A stretch of 64,000 nt of DNA from Lenzites betulinus (Eukaryota > Basidiomycota > Agaricomycetes > Polyporales > Polyporaceae). The stretch spans positions 640,911-704,910 of the forward strand of contig JABYQU010000014.1 in assembly GCA_022264855.1 (NCBI GenBank), written 5' to 3'. Each line of letters opens with the position of its first letter. The stretch's first letter is position 1. Positions 1 to 11,731 of this stretch are shown one piece after another. Position numbers and translations under genes: made by a program. The notes beneath the pieces are model-generated. The model was not told where the DNA came from. It saw only the letters and a program-made list of their open reading frames with translations, and did no database searches.

Positions 1-1588
1 CCAGGATATGGATGATCTCCTTCTTCTCGTCCTCTGTGAGGATCACGTCTCCTCCAGCGAGGTTCTCGAGGGTGCGTTCCTTGCGCCTGGGGGGACGGTG
101 TGAGTATAAATGTTACATCGCAGGCCACGGATGTTCGACACGTACGCAGAGCCCGGCAGCGGCAAGACATGGTCGCCGAGAGAACTGACCCAGCCAATGC
201 ACAGCTGTGCCGCGGTGCAGCCCTTCTTCACGGCGAGCGACTTGATGGCTTCGGCAATCACCAGGTTGTGACGCAAGTTCTGGACGTTCATATTGTTAGT
301 TACGACGAAACCTGTCGATATGTTTTCCCTCACCTCTTCCTCGAACCGGGCAAAGTGAGATCGAACGTCATTAGCTGAGTACGTGGACCAGGAAAGTGAT
401 GAGTTAGTGAGGACCAGGGAAGTGATATAAGACGTACGCTCTAGGTCCTCGCGTTTGGTGATATTCCCTGTCAGCAGACCATGTCCGAGCGGGCTGTGGG
501 CATGTTAAAAATGCGCCACTGTCGCATATAGTGTGATGAGAGGCTTACGAATAACCAGCGACCGAGATACCGAGCTCAGCAGTGGCTGCAATAACTGCAC
601 GTTTGCTCCAATGTGAGCAGTCAAGCGAAGGGTAATCAACTGTAGTCCTCACCTTTCTTCGTTTCCTCTTCGTAGGATGTAGGGCTAACCTCGATCTCAA
701 CAATGGTGATGGGATGGACCTGGCATGCATGTCAGTTTCACGGGGGGTAGAACGCCTTAAATGTATAGACTGACCGCATGCGCGCGCCTCACAGTCGCTG
801 CGGCGCACTCGGACAGGCCGATATGATCAAACTTGCCCTCATTCTTGAGTTCGACGAGAAACTTGACAGTGTCCTCGATGCTGACCGCCTTGTCGACACG
901 CGCGGGCTGGAAGACATCGATCTTCTTCTTGCCGCGCAGAGCCGCAAGGCATGCGTCCGCGCTGCGTCGAAGATTCACTGCTCTGAAGAAATGTGTGAAC
1001 ATTTGACGGCATTGCAAGGGAAGTTGCGGCGTCATACGAGTTATCCAAAGATTTCGTCTCGAAATTGCAGCCTCCCTGCAACGTGTGATTTCAGCCGCAG
1101 AACCTATGAGGAGGAGACATGTACTGACCTTGACCATCAGGAAGGTGCGGTCTGCGTACTCAGGATACTTCTCGAAGAAGCGCGAGAGCAGATCGAGATT
1201 GGCAGTCGACCAGCCATTCCCATAGAATTGGGCTGTGCACGAGACGAGGGGCATTAGCGTCGTACTTGAACCCTCATCATATAGTGCCCAGCGACGTACC
1301 ACTGTTGAGAACCATCTTGACATCAGGAGGCAGAGCATCGACGCCGGCCTTGATGGCTTCGAACGCTTGCTCGTCGGAGACGGGGTTGGGGACCCAGCTT
1401 TATAGCTCAATTTAGATTTCAGGGTGCATGAGGGCACGCAATGCAAAACTACCCACGTCATGCTCATAAGGCCATGCTAGCAATCCTGTCAGTATATTTC
1501 ATGGGCGCCAAGTCATCCAGGTGCTCACAATGACCTTCGCGACGACGACGTCGGAAGCAGTACCGCCAAGTTTGGTAGTTGTGACCAT
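1..1588 (-). CDS. Aldo/keto reductase, pyridoxal-reductase-like (3' end beyond window)
   Basis: Partial, multi-exon. It probably reduces an aldehyde or ketone with NADPH in the cytosol; the family includes fungal pyridoxal reductase. The start at 1588 gives MVTTTKLGGTASDVVVAKV, then HGLMSMTW after an intron, then WVPNPVSDEQAFEAIKAGVD. Further blocks are QFYGNGWSTANLDLLSRFF (catalytic Tyr in FYG), LMVK (candidate catalytic Lys), IDVFQPARVDKAVSIEDT, FDHIGLSECAAATVRRAHAV and, near the edge, LPLPGS followed by RKERTLENLAGGDVILTEDE. The usual catalytic His position reads FQPAR, as is common in the Plr1 branch. The last visible codons are at base 1-2, so the C-terminus lies outside. A close paralogue sits at 5370-7014 in the same orientation. 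The family is sure; the substrate is not known. Confidence 0.88.
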
Positions 1589-1670
1589 GATTGAATCGAG
1601 CGTGCTTCAAGTTGAAGTAACAGACGAGTGTGGAGGAGCTTAGGGTTGGAGTTGTGGGTCATGAGCTGGT

Positions 1671-1678
1671 CTTATATA
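1671..1678 (-). promoter_or_regulatory. TATA box of the first aldo/keto reductase
   Basis: On the minus strand the bases read TATATAAG, 83 nt upstream of the start codon at 1588. The paralogue at 7014 has the same box at a similar distance, which supports a shared ancestral core promoter. Confidence 0.6.
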
Positions 1679-2492
1679 CCGATCCGCCCCCATACGGGTT
1701 TAGTGTGTCCATGTGTGGGTGTTTCGGATTCCGATTTGTGCCGTGCAATCCCGTAACGGTCCCGTTGAGTGCTATCTGCGCTGGTGGATGCCGGTGTCGT
1801 CGAATGACTCGAATCACGACGTTCCCAAGGTCATCAGACCTGTTTTCTCCCACCGCGCGGTATCTAGAGCAGAGCATATGGGTGGTTGCTGATTCAAGAG
1901 GGGCAGACCACTGTCAAATACAGTGATGTGGGTCATCTACGTGACGCTGTCGAGTGGTCCAAGTCGCCCTTGCGAGACCCACCTACGTACCGCGCACTGC
2001 ACGTGAGTGTTGCAGGAACGTCATCATTCGGATTTCGGCAGTCATAATCGGAATTGCAGAGTGGTGCCCAGTTGGCGTATACGTGTTTCGGGGACCGGGG
2101 TCAGCGCGAATTGCTTCATTGTCGGAATTGGGCGGACACTGCATTGCCATCAGGTGAAGTCAGCGATGTGCACGGGCAACCCGCCGTCTCGTGATACTAT
2201 AAGACTTACACATACGGCGAACAAACTTGCGATTTTACGACGAAGGTCAAGGCCTGTCATGCACACGTGGTCTAGGAGCATAGGCGATAGAAAGCATGAT
2301 ATACCGTACAAGGGCCATACATGATGGAGAGTGAGGTGCGAGGATGACATAGCGATCTTAAAAAGGACGACTCTGTTCGCATGCATGGAAGATGGTACCG
2401 CCAGCCAACCCCCATAGTGAGCAGACTGCTCCTTGTGCTCTTCGCCGTTGCTGTATGTGTACCACCGACTACACACCAATTTTGGAACGGGC
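1679..2492. other. Intergenic, no gene seen
   Basis: Upstream DNA of the first reductase and 3' flank of the eL18 gene. Only short open frames without recognisable motifs occur on either strand. Confidence 0.6.
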
Positions 2493-3275
2493 TTATACCT
2501 TGAAGCCACGAGACTTTCGGCGACCACGGCCGCGCTCGAACTAAAAGAAGATAAATAAGATACGGCTACTAACATCCATCGTGATGGGCATACCTTGCGA
2601 CCCTTGGAAAGGGTGTGAGGCTTCTTGTGCTTGTGGGGGCCCATGCCGAAGTGCTTAACGGCCTCACGGCCGTTCCTCTTTCCACGAAGCAAGATGGTGT
2701 TCGCGCCGGTGGGCGCACGGAGGGCAAGTTGGTCCAAGGTGAGAACCTCGCCACCAGCCTTCAGAATACGTTCCTTGGCCGCCTGGGTGAAGCGCAGGGC
2801 GGCGACGGAAAGTTTGGGAATTTCCAACTGGCGGACATCATCCGTGATCGTGCCGACGACGACGATGATCTTGGAATCACGGTCGGGGGCGTTCTCGGTC
2901 TCCTTGACGAGGCGGGACAGGGAAAGGGGAGGACGGTTCGTCTTGGAGAGGAAGAGACGGTGGAGAAGCGTCTGCGGAGAATGTTAAGTCTCAACCACAC
3001 CAGGCAATCGTATGAAGTTTGAGACCTTGTTGAACGGAGAGTCCGTGCGCCTGGCAAGGAAACGGTAGAGCTATCCGGTGATTTTGGGTGAGCCGCCGAT
3101 TTCTCTGAACATGTATTTTTGCGTACCTTGACAAGCAAGAGCAGGTAAGGGTCTTCGCTCTTGGGGGCCGTCCGGTTGCCCTTCTTGACGTGGTGCTTCG
3201 CAATGTCGATACCCTACACAGAGAACAGCATCAGGACCAGCACGAGATCGTCGAAAAGCCTGAAGAGCGCACCAT
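2493..3275 (-). CDS. RPL18: 60S ribosomal protein eL18
   Basis: Structural protein of the large cytosolic ribosomal subunit. Five exons: 3273-3275 (the ATG alone), 3127-3213, 3026-3070, 2594-2971 and 2493-2540. The joined protein begins [20 protein letters not shown], continues [15 protein letters not shown] and [19 protein letters not shown], has the conserved core [20 protein letters not shown] and [20 protein letters not shown], then [20 protein letters not shown], and ends [15 protein letters not shown]. These match the eL18 family end to end. The intron between the ATG and codon 2 (5' site GTGCGC) is inferred from the need for a Met in front of GIDIAKHH. Head-to-head with the Tra2-like gene. 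Confidence 0.95.
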
Positions 3276-3459
3276 CTTGCTGTTGCCGGGCTTTGCGGTT
3301 CGGGGACGTCTGGTAGTACACAGTGCACAAGCGCGGGGACACGCGGTGGCTGGGAACTGTACATGACCGATAAATAAGGTTTAAACACCCTCGCGGAGCC
3401 CGAAATGCGGACCTCGCCTGAGCCAAACAAGGCCAAACCGCTTGCTAAGTTCAACCACC
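3276..3459. promoter_or_regulatory. Bidirectional promoter, eL18 / Tra2-like
   Basis: Only 184 bp separate the two divergent start codons, so the core promoters must share this space. Start codons on both sides are followed at once by an intron. Confidence 0.6.
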
Positions 3460-4563
3460 ATGGTGAGTCGCCCCATCCACGCGTCGCGTCGCCCCCTACA
3501 CGTCGGTGTCGGCGTTGAGGACGGTGTCGCTCATGGCGCCCTCGTATCGTCAGTTCTAACTCTTCTTTGCTTCTTCAGTACGCCGACGCCGCCCCCGCTG
3601 CTGACCCCTACAACGAAGCATACATCACTGAGCCGCCCCCGCCAGCTGCTGCCCCCGCCTCTGATTCCAGAGACCGTGACTTGCCGGCTGTTCGTGGTCG
3701 CTCTCGTTCTCGCAGCCCTGTACGGTCTTCAAGCTACCGCAGGTCACCCGCCCCCCGTCGGCCTCCTCATGCACCTATTGTTAGTGTCTCTGGCTCATCA
3801 CAGATGGAACTCCCCTTTATGCTAAGTAGGCCCAGCAGGCGCCCAACCCCTCCAACGTGCTGGGGGTTTTCGGCTTAAGTATTCGTACGACTGAGCGTGA
3901 TTTGGACGACGAGTTCAGTCGCTTCGGACGCGTGGAGAAGGTGGTAATTGTGTATGATCAAAGGGTGCGCTGCTTGTCGACATGCCGTCGACTGTATGCT
4001 TATTTTGACCAGCAGTCAGACCGTTCGCGGGGTTTCGGTTTTATCACGATGTCTACCGTTGACGAGGCTGGACGTTGCATCAAGGAGCTCAATGGCGTGG
4101 TATGTCTACGTGTCATCGTTGTCGTAGTCCTCATGCTGATAGAACATAGGAGCTGAATGGTCGCCGCATTCGTGTCGACTATTCAGTCACTGACCGCCCT
4201 CATGCCCCAACTCCGGGCGAGTACATGGGCCACAGGCGTCGTCGTGGTCGGGACACCTATTCCGGCAGGGAGGAGCGTTACGACCGCTACGATGACAGGG
4301 ACCGCCGTGACCGTGACCCGTACAGGGGCGGTCGCTACGAGCGGGACGAAAGGGACCGTGACTACTATGGCAGGGACAACAGGGACTGGCGTGACCGCCG
4401 TAGCCCTCCGCCTCGTTCGCGGTACTCCCCAGAGTACAGGAGGCGAAGGAGCTATTCGAGGAGCCCGCCCAGGGGCAGCAGCCCTGCGCGTGCACGCGAC
4501 TATGACGTTCCGTCGTCTAGCGCGGTGCCCGCCCCGAATGGCGCTAGCGACTCTCGCTGGTGA
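3460..4563 (+). CDS. Tra2-like SR splicing factor (RS-RRM-RS)
   Basis: Nuclear RNA-binding protein expected to act in splice-site choice. Exons 3460-3462 (ATG only), 3579-3779, 3830-3964, 4013-4099 and 4150-4563 give about 279 residues. An N-terminal arginine/serine stretch ([19 protein letters not shown]) is followed by one RRM at about residues 75-150, with RNP2 LGVFGL, RNP1 SRGFGFITM, and the typical end [15 protein letters not shown]. The tail is rich in RD/RY/RS ([20 protein letters not shown] and [19 protein letters not shown]). The RS-RRM-RS order and the RRM ending match transformer-2 proteins. The first exon is the bare ATG, read from ATG followed by GTGAGT. Another SR-family name is possible, but the single central RRM favours Tra2. 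Confidence 0.88.
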
Positions 4564-5369
4564 AGCAACCGTGCGTTGACTATCTAAAGTGTCTCTCTGC
4601 TTTGATGTCGTGGCATGTGTGGCTCATCGTAGTGGCCTCGTGCAAAACCGAAGTTGTCAAGTCGGAAGGGCAGCGCGGCGGTCTCGTTCCCGCAAGACTT
4701 ACGTTTCCTCAAGTTGTTTCTTCCCCGTCTCTGGACTTCGTTCTCCCTCCAATAGCACAAAACCCAAGTGTCAAGTTTCGTTTCCGTACCGCCCTCGATG
4801 TCTTGTACTGTTCGCTGTTCTACATTGAATGATTGCAAGCGCAAGGCAAATCATGAAAGAAAGAAGACGGGGCGTCAATCCTTGGGATCCAAACACATAC
4901 AGAACGTTACCGTTGTCGCAGGGTGAGGGCCCTGTTTACACGTGCTAACCACCGTCCAGCCAGCAAGCATGCAGAATGAATGGAGGCCTGCGTCGGCGGA
5001 AGATAAGAACCCTGTCTGTCGACAGCTGTCATCGCCGATCCCAGCTGCGGTAGAAGAATCCAACGTGGCACGTACAGATTGGAGGTGGCGTTTCGAAGGT
5101 TCAATGTTGTTCGGGGTGTGTGGATACTGATCTACGCCAAGCATGTATACTAGTCCTCTGCTATCTCGAAAATACAATGTGGTTTCTTTGTACATAGTGT
5201 GCTTGGAACGCTTAGTGGGTGTTGTGTTGCAGCTTCGTAACCTACTTCGCGCAAACATGTTCTAGAGCGAACGTGCGGCACCGCAACTCGTGCAAGTTTC
5301 CTCAACTTGAAGAATGATCAATGTGCCGAAGTATGTGCCATTGTAAGTAACCATGTTCGAGATCTTCAT
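4564..5369. other. Intergenic between converging genes
   Basis: Holds the 3' ends of the Tra2-like gene and the second reductase. No coding signal or repeat was recognised. Confidence 0.6.
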
Positions 5370-7014
5370 TCACCCCCAAAGTTTTAAGTCTATCTCCGCA
5401 CCGTAGCCACGGTCTCCGGGAACAGGATTTTCCATCATAACTCGTGCAACGTCCGCCACGTCTAGAGAGGAGAGTTCCACATCGCCTCCATGCAAGTTCT
5501 CCAACGTACGATCCTTTCGCCTGCTCCAACATACTTTGAATGAGTATCGTGGCGATAAATTAGCGTCCATGGGCCTAGGGGATGCAACGCACGAGGATCC
5601 TGGCATGGGAATAACCTTCTCCCCGAGAGTACCCACCCAAGCGATGCTGAGTTGTGCCGGAGTGCATCCTTTCTGTCCAGCGAGCTCGACAAATGCGTCC
5701 TTGAAGCGACGAGTGTATTCCCAAGTCTACTCCGGGACGGTCAGCGGGTGGTTATGTACAGGACCCAAGTTGTTCACCTCTCGCCCTTTAAACGGGTCAT
5801 GGCTTGGAAGACATCTAGTACATGAACCACGTTGAGCAAGGCCGGGTATGCTGTGATCAAAATAGGTAAATATCGTACTAGGGACGTCCTGCGGTTGTTT
5901 GACGCCGCCGCTGGTCACACCGTGCGCCAGGGGACTAGAATGATGATCAACGTACAGTCCATCAGAGCCGCTGTAGAAGGCTACGACGTACGAGTATGCT
6001 GCAATCGCGATGTCGAGTTCCGCACAGACAGCAATCACTTCGAAAACATCAGTCAAGTTGTGGAGACGCAGCGACCTCATAGACTAGGATCCTCGTTTCG
6101 TTTCCTCTTCATACACCAATGGACTGATCTCGATCTCAACTATAGCGATGGGATGAATCTGCATACGCTGCTCAGGGTTTGTGACGTAATCGACATATCC
6201 AGTTGAACACGTACGGCGTGCCCGCGGCGGATCGTCTCCGCCCGACATTCCGTAAGGCCGATGTGGTTAAATTTCTCCTCGCGCACCAGCTCGGCGAGCG
6301 TGCGCATGGTGTCCTCGATCGTCACATCACGGTCGATGCGAGCGGGCTGGAAAAGGTCAATTTGCTTCGTACCGCGGAGGGCAGCGATGCACTTGTCGAC
6401 ACTGTTGCGGAGGACCAATGGTTGGTAGTGCTTGTATAAATGAATGAAACGTGCGTACTTGCAACTCAACTGGTGCCCCTCCGTAATCCCACCCTGGGAT
6501 TATCGACACTTCGTCAATCGAGATTCTGTTCGAGACAGGAAGCTTACCTTGACCGAGAGAAATGTCTTCTTCGCGTACCCGGGGTACCTCTCGTAAAAGC
6601 GCGCGAGAAGCTCGAGATTGGAAGTGCCCCTTTCATTGTCATAGAACTCCGCTGTGTGCGGCAGGTGAGCACCAATGTACTTTTATGTGTATGGAATTTA
6701 CTTACCGCTGTTCAATAGCATCTTAGCACCTGGCGGGAGAGCGTCAACGCCGCTCCTGATCGACTCAAACGCCTGCTCGTCCGAAATGGCCTCCTTGCCT
6801 ACGCTGCGTAGTCCGGTAGGGGGACTTGTCAGGGCACAACTTCAAGCTGTGAGAATGTTTGTGCACAACGCACGTCATGGTCATCAACCCGTGCTATCCC
6901 AACAAGATAGTTCAATGTGTCGATACTGCGCGCAGGGGGTGATTTAGTACTTACCGCAACTTTGGCAACAACGATCTCCTTCGCGGTGCCCCCGAGCGTT
7001 GTAGTCTTCACCAT
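5370..7014 (-). CDS. Aldo/keto reductase, pyridoxal-reductase-like (complete paralogue)
   Basis: NADPH-dependent reductase of the same subfamily as the gene at the left edge. Starts MVKTTTLGGTAKEIVVAKVA at 7014. Exons further down encode CIAALRGTKQIDLFQPARID, a block with VTIEDTMRTLAELVREEKFN, then HIGLTECRAETIRRGHAV, the strand GEKVIPMPGSS, RKDRTLENLHGGDVELSSLD, and the end GDRGYGAEIDLKLWG. The order of blocks follows an (alpha/beta)8 AKR barrel. At least six introns interrupt it. Its end shows what is probably missing from the truncated copy beyond base 1. Tandem same-strand placement with two unrelated genes between implies duplication followed by insertion or rearrangement. Substrate unknown. 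Confidence 0.88.
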
Positions 7015-7083
7015 GGTTGTGAGCGTGGTAGAGTATCCGCTAAAGTTGGGGGGCAGTAAATATCATCACCGCACCTTCATAAT

Positions 7084-7092
7084 CTTATATAT
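7084..7092 (-). promoter_or_regulatory. TATA box of the second aldo/keto reductase
   Basis: On the minus strand the bases read ATATATAAG, 70 nt upstream of the start codon at 7014. It matches the box of the paralogue. Confidence 0.6.
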
Positions 7093-7506
7093 GTTTGCAC
7101 GTCCAGAGGTGTGTGAGAATTCACAGTCTCTTCGAGTCCTAACACCGACAGGCGAATGTATGCAAGGGAACAACTGGTACGCACTTGGCGACTGGACGTA
7201 AAGTCATCCATGTGGGACCCGGAGCTATCTCCGACTCGACACAGTCGGAAGTATGAATGTCGAGAACAAGATTGAATTGTAGCCCACGACGCGTCAAAGG
7301 CAGGTAGAGTCTCGGCGGGTGATGAAACCCTGTGACCGTAGAAGGCTGAGCTACGAAGGACGCCAAGGCTATCGCAGTCGCCTAAGCCATACTAGAGGCG
7401 GTAGTAGTCAAGTCATGACCGGCGTTACAAGTGCCATATTGCTATAATTCTTGGAGTGGAACAGGTATGAGTGAACGAAGTGATCATGAATTATAAATCT
7501 CTCACA
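7093..7506. other. Intergenic, no gene seen
   Basis: Upstream DNA of the second reductase and 3' flank of the TTI2-like gene. No supported coding frame. Confidence 0.6.
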
Positions 7507-9137
7507 CTACATAGTAATAGACGTCTCGGAGGTGTACAACAATGGCCCGAATAGAGCGGGATCAAGGAGGAGGATACGCTTCAACTCCGCCTAGCGAGGT
7601 GTCAGTCAGGACTACTATACATGCACAAGAGCACGTACGTCAAATCCGGCATCGGTCGCACGACAGACCACCGTAAGGATGGTACACGACCGCTTGAGTT
7701 CGCTTAGCAGCGCGAGGCTCTCTGAAGGGGGTGGAGAACTTGTGAGCCTGAGACTACATGATGGCATAGAATGGCGAACCCGGATGCTCTGTGCTGCGAT
7801 CTGCTTGGTCTACCCAGCACTTCAATATAGCCGACAGGATCATGCCCCTCCATTTATAAATCCTAGGCTCGCATGCTTGAATCACGGCGGATAGGGCACG
7901 GACAGAAGCCAGCTTATATGTTGTAGGCATATCGTTCTCCAGAGTCGGAAGAAGGGGGAAGACCAGCTGGGGTATCAGTGCCTGGTGCGAGTGAGCACAT
8001 ACATCGTGCGACAATGAAAGACAGGTGACTGACTTTGAGATAGCGCGAAGTTCCAATGCCTAGGGCACTGACGATTTCGGGTATAGCATGTAGGGACGCT
8101 TCGAGGGCGTCGAGTTCGCTTGAAGCGTATACCCATATATTCCCGATGATACTATCACCCAGAAGCGAACACAACTGTTCAAAACGCGCAGCTGAGCCTG
8201 GCGACGTGGTGGATTCTATCAGGTTGATATACGTAGACACCGCGGCTCGGATAAGCTGAGGCGTTTCCGGGTTGTGCAAGAAGGTGAGGCATGTTTTCAG
8301 AGACTGTAACATACTTAGAAAACGTAGCAACGAGAGCGAAACTTGCCCACTTACAGTCATGAGCAGGGCATCCACACCGGTTCGATGAAACAAACCAGCA
8401 GGCGCTTTTTGGAGTAAAATCGATACCAAAGATACGCCTTGTAGCTTGTATTCAGCCTGATAGTCGTCGAGGTATGTCATGATCGGTGGAATGAACAAAT
8501 GCCATAGTCTACCGACGGCACGATCCTACTCGCTGAAGTGAGTAAATTCGACAAGAGGAATCGGTGGATGAACGTACCTCGGCATGTTGCAAACACCAGG
8601 ACAAGACATTGTATATCTCGGGGTGCGATTTCCACTGTTGCGCTTCCAGATAGTCGAGGTGCCCCAAAGGACCTCCAGCCGAGTGTGCAAGTTTACGACC
8701 AGTCTCTACGTTGATGTTCGGATGCGGGTTGGCACTGAATATTGGCTTCACATGATCACGGAGGACCTTTTCCAGCAAGTCGACGTTAGGGTCCTTGAAA
8801 GAGGACAGAATGTCTACCTTGGTGTGTTAACGCATATTGGATTCTTGTCAAAACGGTGTGGCTCACCTTGCGCTGTAGCTCGACTGGAGTCGAATACCCA
8901 GGAGCCATTCCCGTCAAATGCAGAGACGCGATAGATAATTTCTGCCTTGTGTTCAGAAATCGCTGTGCCTCGGGCATGAATGCCGTCTTTGAGAGCAGAG
9001 AGGACGTCGCATGCCCGTTGCTTCCACTGCTCGAGACGCACGATCACTTCTGCATCAGTTTGGTCGTCGTACTTCGCAAATTCCGGCGGGACATGTAAGT
9101 CCTGTAACTGATGTAACACCGATGTGCCCTCTTCCAT
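7507..9137 (-). CDS. TTI2: TTI2-like protein (TTT complex, HEAT-like helices)
   Basis: Tti2 works with Tel2 and Tti1 as a co-chaperone that stabilises PIKK kinases such as TOR, ATM and ATR. The start at 9137 gives MEEGTSVLHQLQDLHVPPEF. Spliced exons give VLRDHVKPIFSANPHPNIN, ETGRKLAHSAGGPLGHLDYL, and then the best marker, GRLWHLFIPPIMTYLDDYQ followed by AEYKLQGVSLVSILLQKAP and LFHRTGVDALLMT, which fits the Tti2 pattern of a PPLLTLLDD-like motif with an alpha-solenoid. Later helices include TFLHNPETPQLIRAAVSTYI and LIPQLVFPLLPTLENDM. After two more introns the protein ends LKRILLLDPALFGPLLYTSE plus a few residues. It is all helical, with no membrane segment. The call rests on motif memory and no search was run; a different HEAT protein is the alternative. 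It shares a promoter with SWD1. Confidence 0.68.
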
Positions 9138-9363
9138 GGTGCACGTCGTCCGTAGTCGAAGCAGGGAGACCTCAGCGCGGCGCGCGTGATTTTGTGTGGA
9201 CGCGTTCCTGCGCGTCGCGAGCGTCTCGCGCGTGTCTTGCTTTCTGCTACTGTCTGCTACTGTGTTAAGTACTGCATTTCTCTGTGTATTGTCCTTGCTA
9301 TTCTTCTGTGTCGTCTAGACTCATTATCTCTGGACCAAAAGCGCGGCACATATCTCATTCAAG
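9138..9363. promoter_or_regulatory. Bidirectional promoter, TTI2-like / SWD1
   Basis: 226 bp separate the divergent start codons at 9137 (minus) and 9364 (plus). No clear TATA box was seen on either side. Confidence 0.55.
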
Positions 9364-11172
9364 ATGAACAGAACCGTCGCCAGTTCGTCAGGTTCCCTCT
9401 CTGAGCTATTGCTGAGGCTAAGGGAGCACCCCAGACCTCTTCACATCACCATATCCTACTGCCATACAGACATCCTTGGACTCTTTAGCTATCCTAGCCA
9501 GATTTGATCAATCTGGAAAATATGTTGCGGCGGGACGACACGATGGGCTCGGTGTGGTATGGGACCTGACCACGAGAGGTCAAGTGCGGTGGCTGGAAGG
9601 GCATGTCAAAGGAATAACCAGCATCGAGTGCGTACACCACCTCCGTGCAACTACACATAGATCTTCATGCGGTACAGCTGGTCGCAGAACTCTCGGTATG
9701 TTCTGACTTCATCGAAGGATTGGAACGTCATTGTGTGGGATCTTGCGTCGGATATGGATCCGCCGCGCCGTCGAGCAACCATTCGTTTCGACGTCCCTGT
9801 GGTGACTGCATCGTTCCATCCAAGACATAGGTAAGCAGGAACTTCTACATGAAATGATACTAGCCTGACCGCGAAAGGTAGCAAAATTCTCCTTGTACTG
9901 CTTAGCAGTGGCGAGGCCTACATCGTGGACCTGCGTCGGGAATATCGCGGCCGGTATGAACTTTGTGAGCTTCGATACGAAAGCGACGATGAGTCCCACA
10001 TCAGTAGATCAAGGTAGGTATGGCTATACCTCGTGCGCCCCCCAAAGACTTATGTTGTGGTGCAGGACGGCCTTTTCGGCGGCACGCTTCGACCCCTCAG
10101 GCAAGCACGTTTTCTTAGGGACGACACTGGGTTTCGTTTTAGTGTTCAACTCTCGGACGAAGACGGTGAGTACTGCGAGATATAAGTTGTTTCTCGTGCT
10201 CATTTTTGGACGCAGATGGTTGGACGACATAAAATCTCAGGTGCCGGCGTCATTAGAGGCCTCGAGTTCACTGCTTCTGGTCGGTACGGCACTTCATTGC
10301 CTATGCGTGCTCCCGCCAGACTAACATGCAATTCCAGCCGGATGGTAACGAATTCTTCCGACCGTGTATTGAGACAATTTAACCTGCCCACATACCCACC
10401 GCCGACTGTGGAAAACGAGTATATCGAACAAGAGCTTGAACCGACGCATCGCTTCAACGACCCAATTAGCAAGGTCGGGTGGCACTCAATGTCATACAGC
10501 CCCGATGGAGAATGGCTCGCGGGGGGTATGGTGTCCCCAATAACTAGTGGTTTTCATGCACCAACGAATTTTAACAGGTGCTGCTGACGACGCATCCCAT
10601 AAAATCTACATCTGGGATTCTGTACGGGAAGGGCTTCTAGCAAGCACCTTAGACGGAGGACGAGAGCTGCTTACTGACGTTCATGTAAGTGCATGTCCCC
10701 TCTACCTATCCTCTCACTCATCACGATTGCTTCTGGCAGTGGCATCCACGGAGACCGACTATAGCATCTGTGACAAATATGGGCAATATCCTCATATGGC
10801 ACTGCCCTACTGAGGAACGCTGGGGAGCTTTTGCAGGTGGATTCGAAGAGGTGGATGAGAACGTCGAATACGAGGAGCGTGAGGACGAGTTCGACATCGT
10901 AAGCTCTCGTATGTTTCGTTCCTCACCCACCGCGTTGATGGATCCGGTGTCATCAGGAAGACGAAGCGGATATCGCCCGCCGGAAGATGCTGGAAGAGGA
11001 AGAAGACGTCGACATTGAGGGCGGGGCGACGGATGTAGCTGACAGCGCCGCAGATCATATACGGCAGCCCACAGGGGAAAACGATGAAGACACTATTTGG
11101 GCGCTCGACGAGCCGGACGACGACCTGGAGGGTTGGAAGATGAAGGTATTGGTTGACGACGAGCAGGATTGA
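9364..11172 (+). CDS. SWD1: SWD1 / RBBP5 homologue, COMPASS WD40 subunit
   Basis: Core WD40 subunit of the COMPASS/Set1 complex, which methylates histone H3 lysine 4 in the nucleus. The ATG at 9364 starts MNRTVASSS. With a short first intron it continues DLFTSPYPTAIQTSLDSLAI, which lines up with the N-terminus of Swd1 proteins. WD40 blocks follow: GKYVAAGRHDGLGVVWDLTT, SQNSRYVLTSSKDWNVIVWD, FDPSGKHVFLGTTLGFVLVF, SPDGEWLAGG, HKIYIWDSVREGLLASTLDG and WHPRRPTIASVTNMGNILIW. After the propeller comes the hallmark acidic block FEEVDENVEYEEREDEFDI, shared with RBBP5. About eight short introns. The C-terminus is acidic (WALDEPDDDLEGWKMKVLVD). The exact first splice site is the only doubtful part. Confidence 0.9.
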
Positions 11173-11731
11173 GCGTTATGCGTAGTTGTTTGAAGTCTAA
11201 TGGCATCATCAGTGTATGACTATGTGCGCGATGAAGTGAATCTGTTGCACTCACTGATTGACTTTGTACACCGCGACGTCCATAGTTTGATGGAACGTTC
11301 TGTTGTCGAAGGTCGCGTGAACCCCACAAACATGAGATTTCCGCAAATTGCGGGGCCCCAAGGGAGGACCGCAGGAACGACGAATGGCGGATAGGTCTCT
11401 GCCATGTACCGGATGGACCACTCATTCGCAGGTCACCCCACTGCTCAAAGGCGCCACAAAACGGATGTGGGCGAATAATACTATTGCATGAGAAACGAGA
11501 TTGAAGACGGAACTGTACAATGTAGCAACGGAAAATAGTGAAGCCGAGACGATATTACGCTGTGTGTATATACAGGGTGATTGTGGCGCTGACCAGGGAA
11601 GCAGTGAAGTCCGGTACACATACTACAGCAACATTGATGAGCGACAAGCAAATGCGAAACATACCATCATGACCCTAGCAACTCTACAAGTGCGCACGTC
11701 GGGCGCACGGCCATCTAGGACGAACCCTTCT
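11173..11731. other. Intergenic between converging genes
   Basis: 3' flanks of SWD1 and of the PHO80-like cyclin gene. Nothing supported. Confidence 0.55.
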
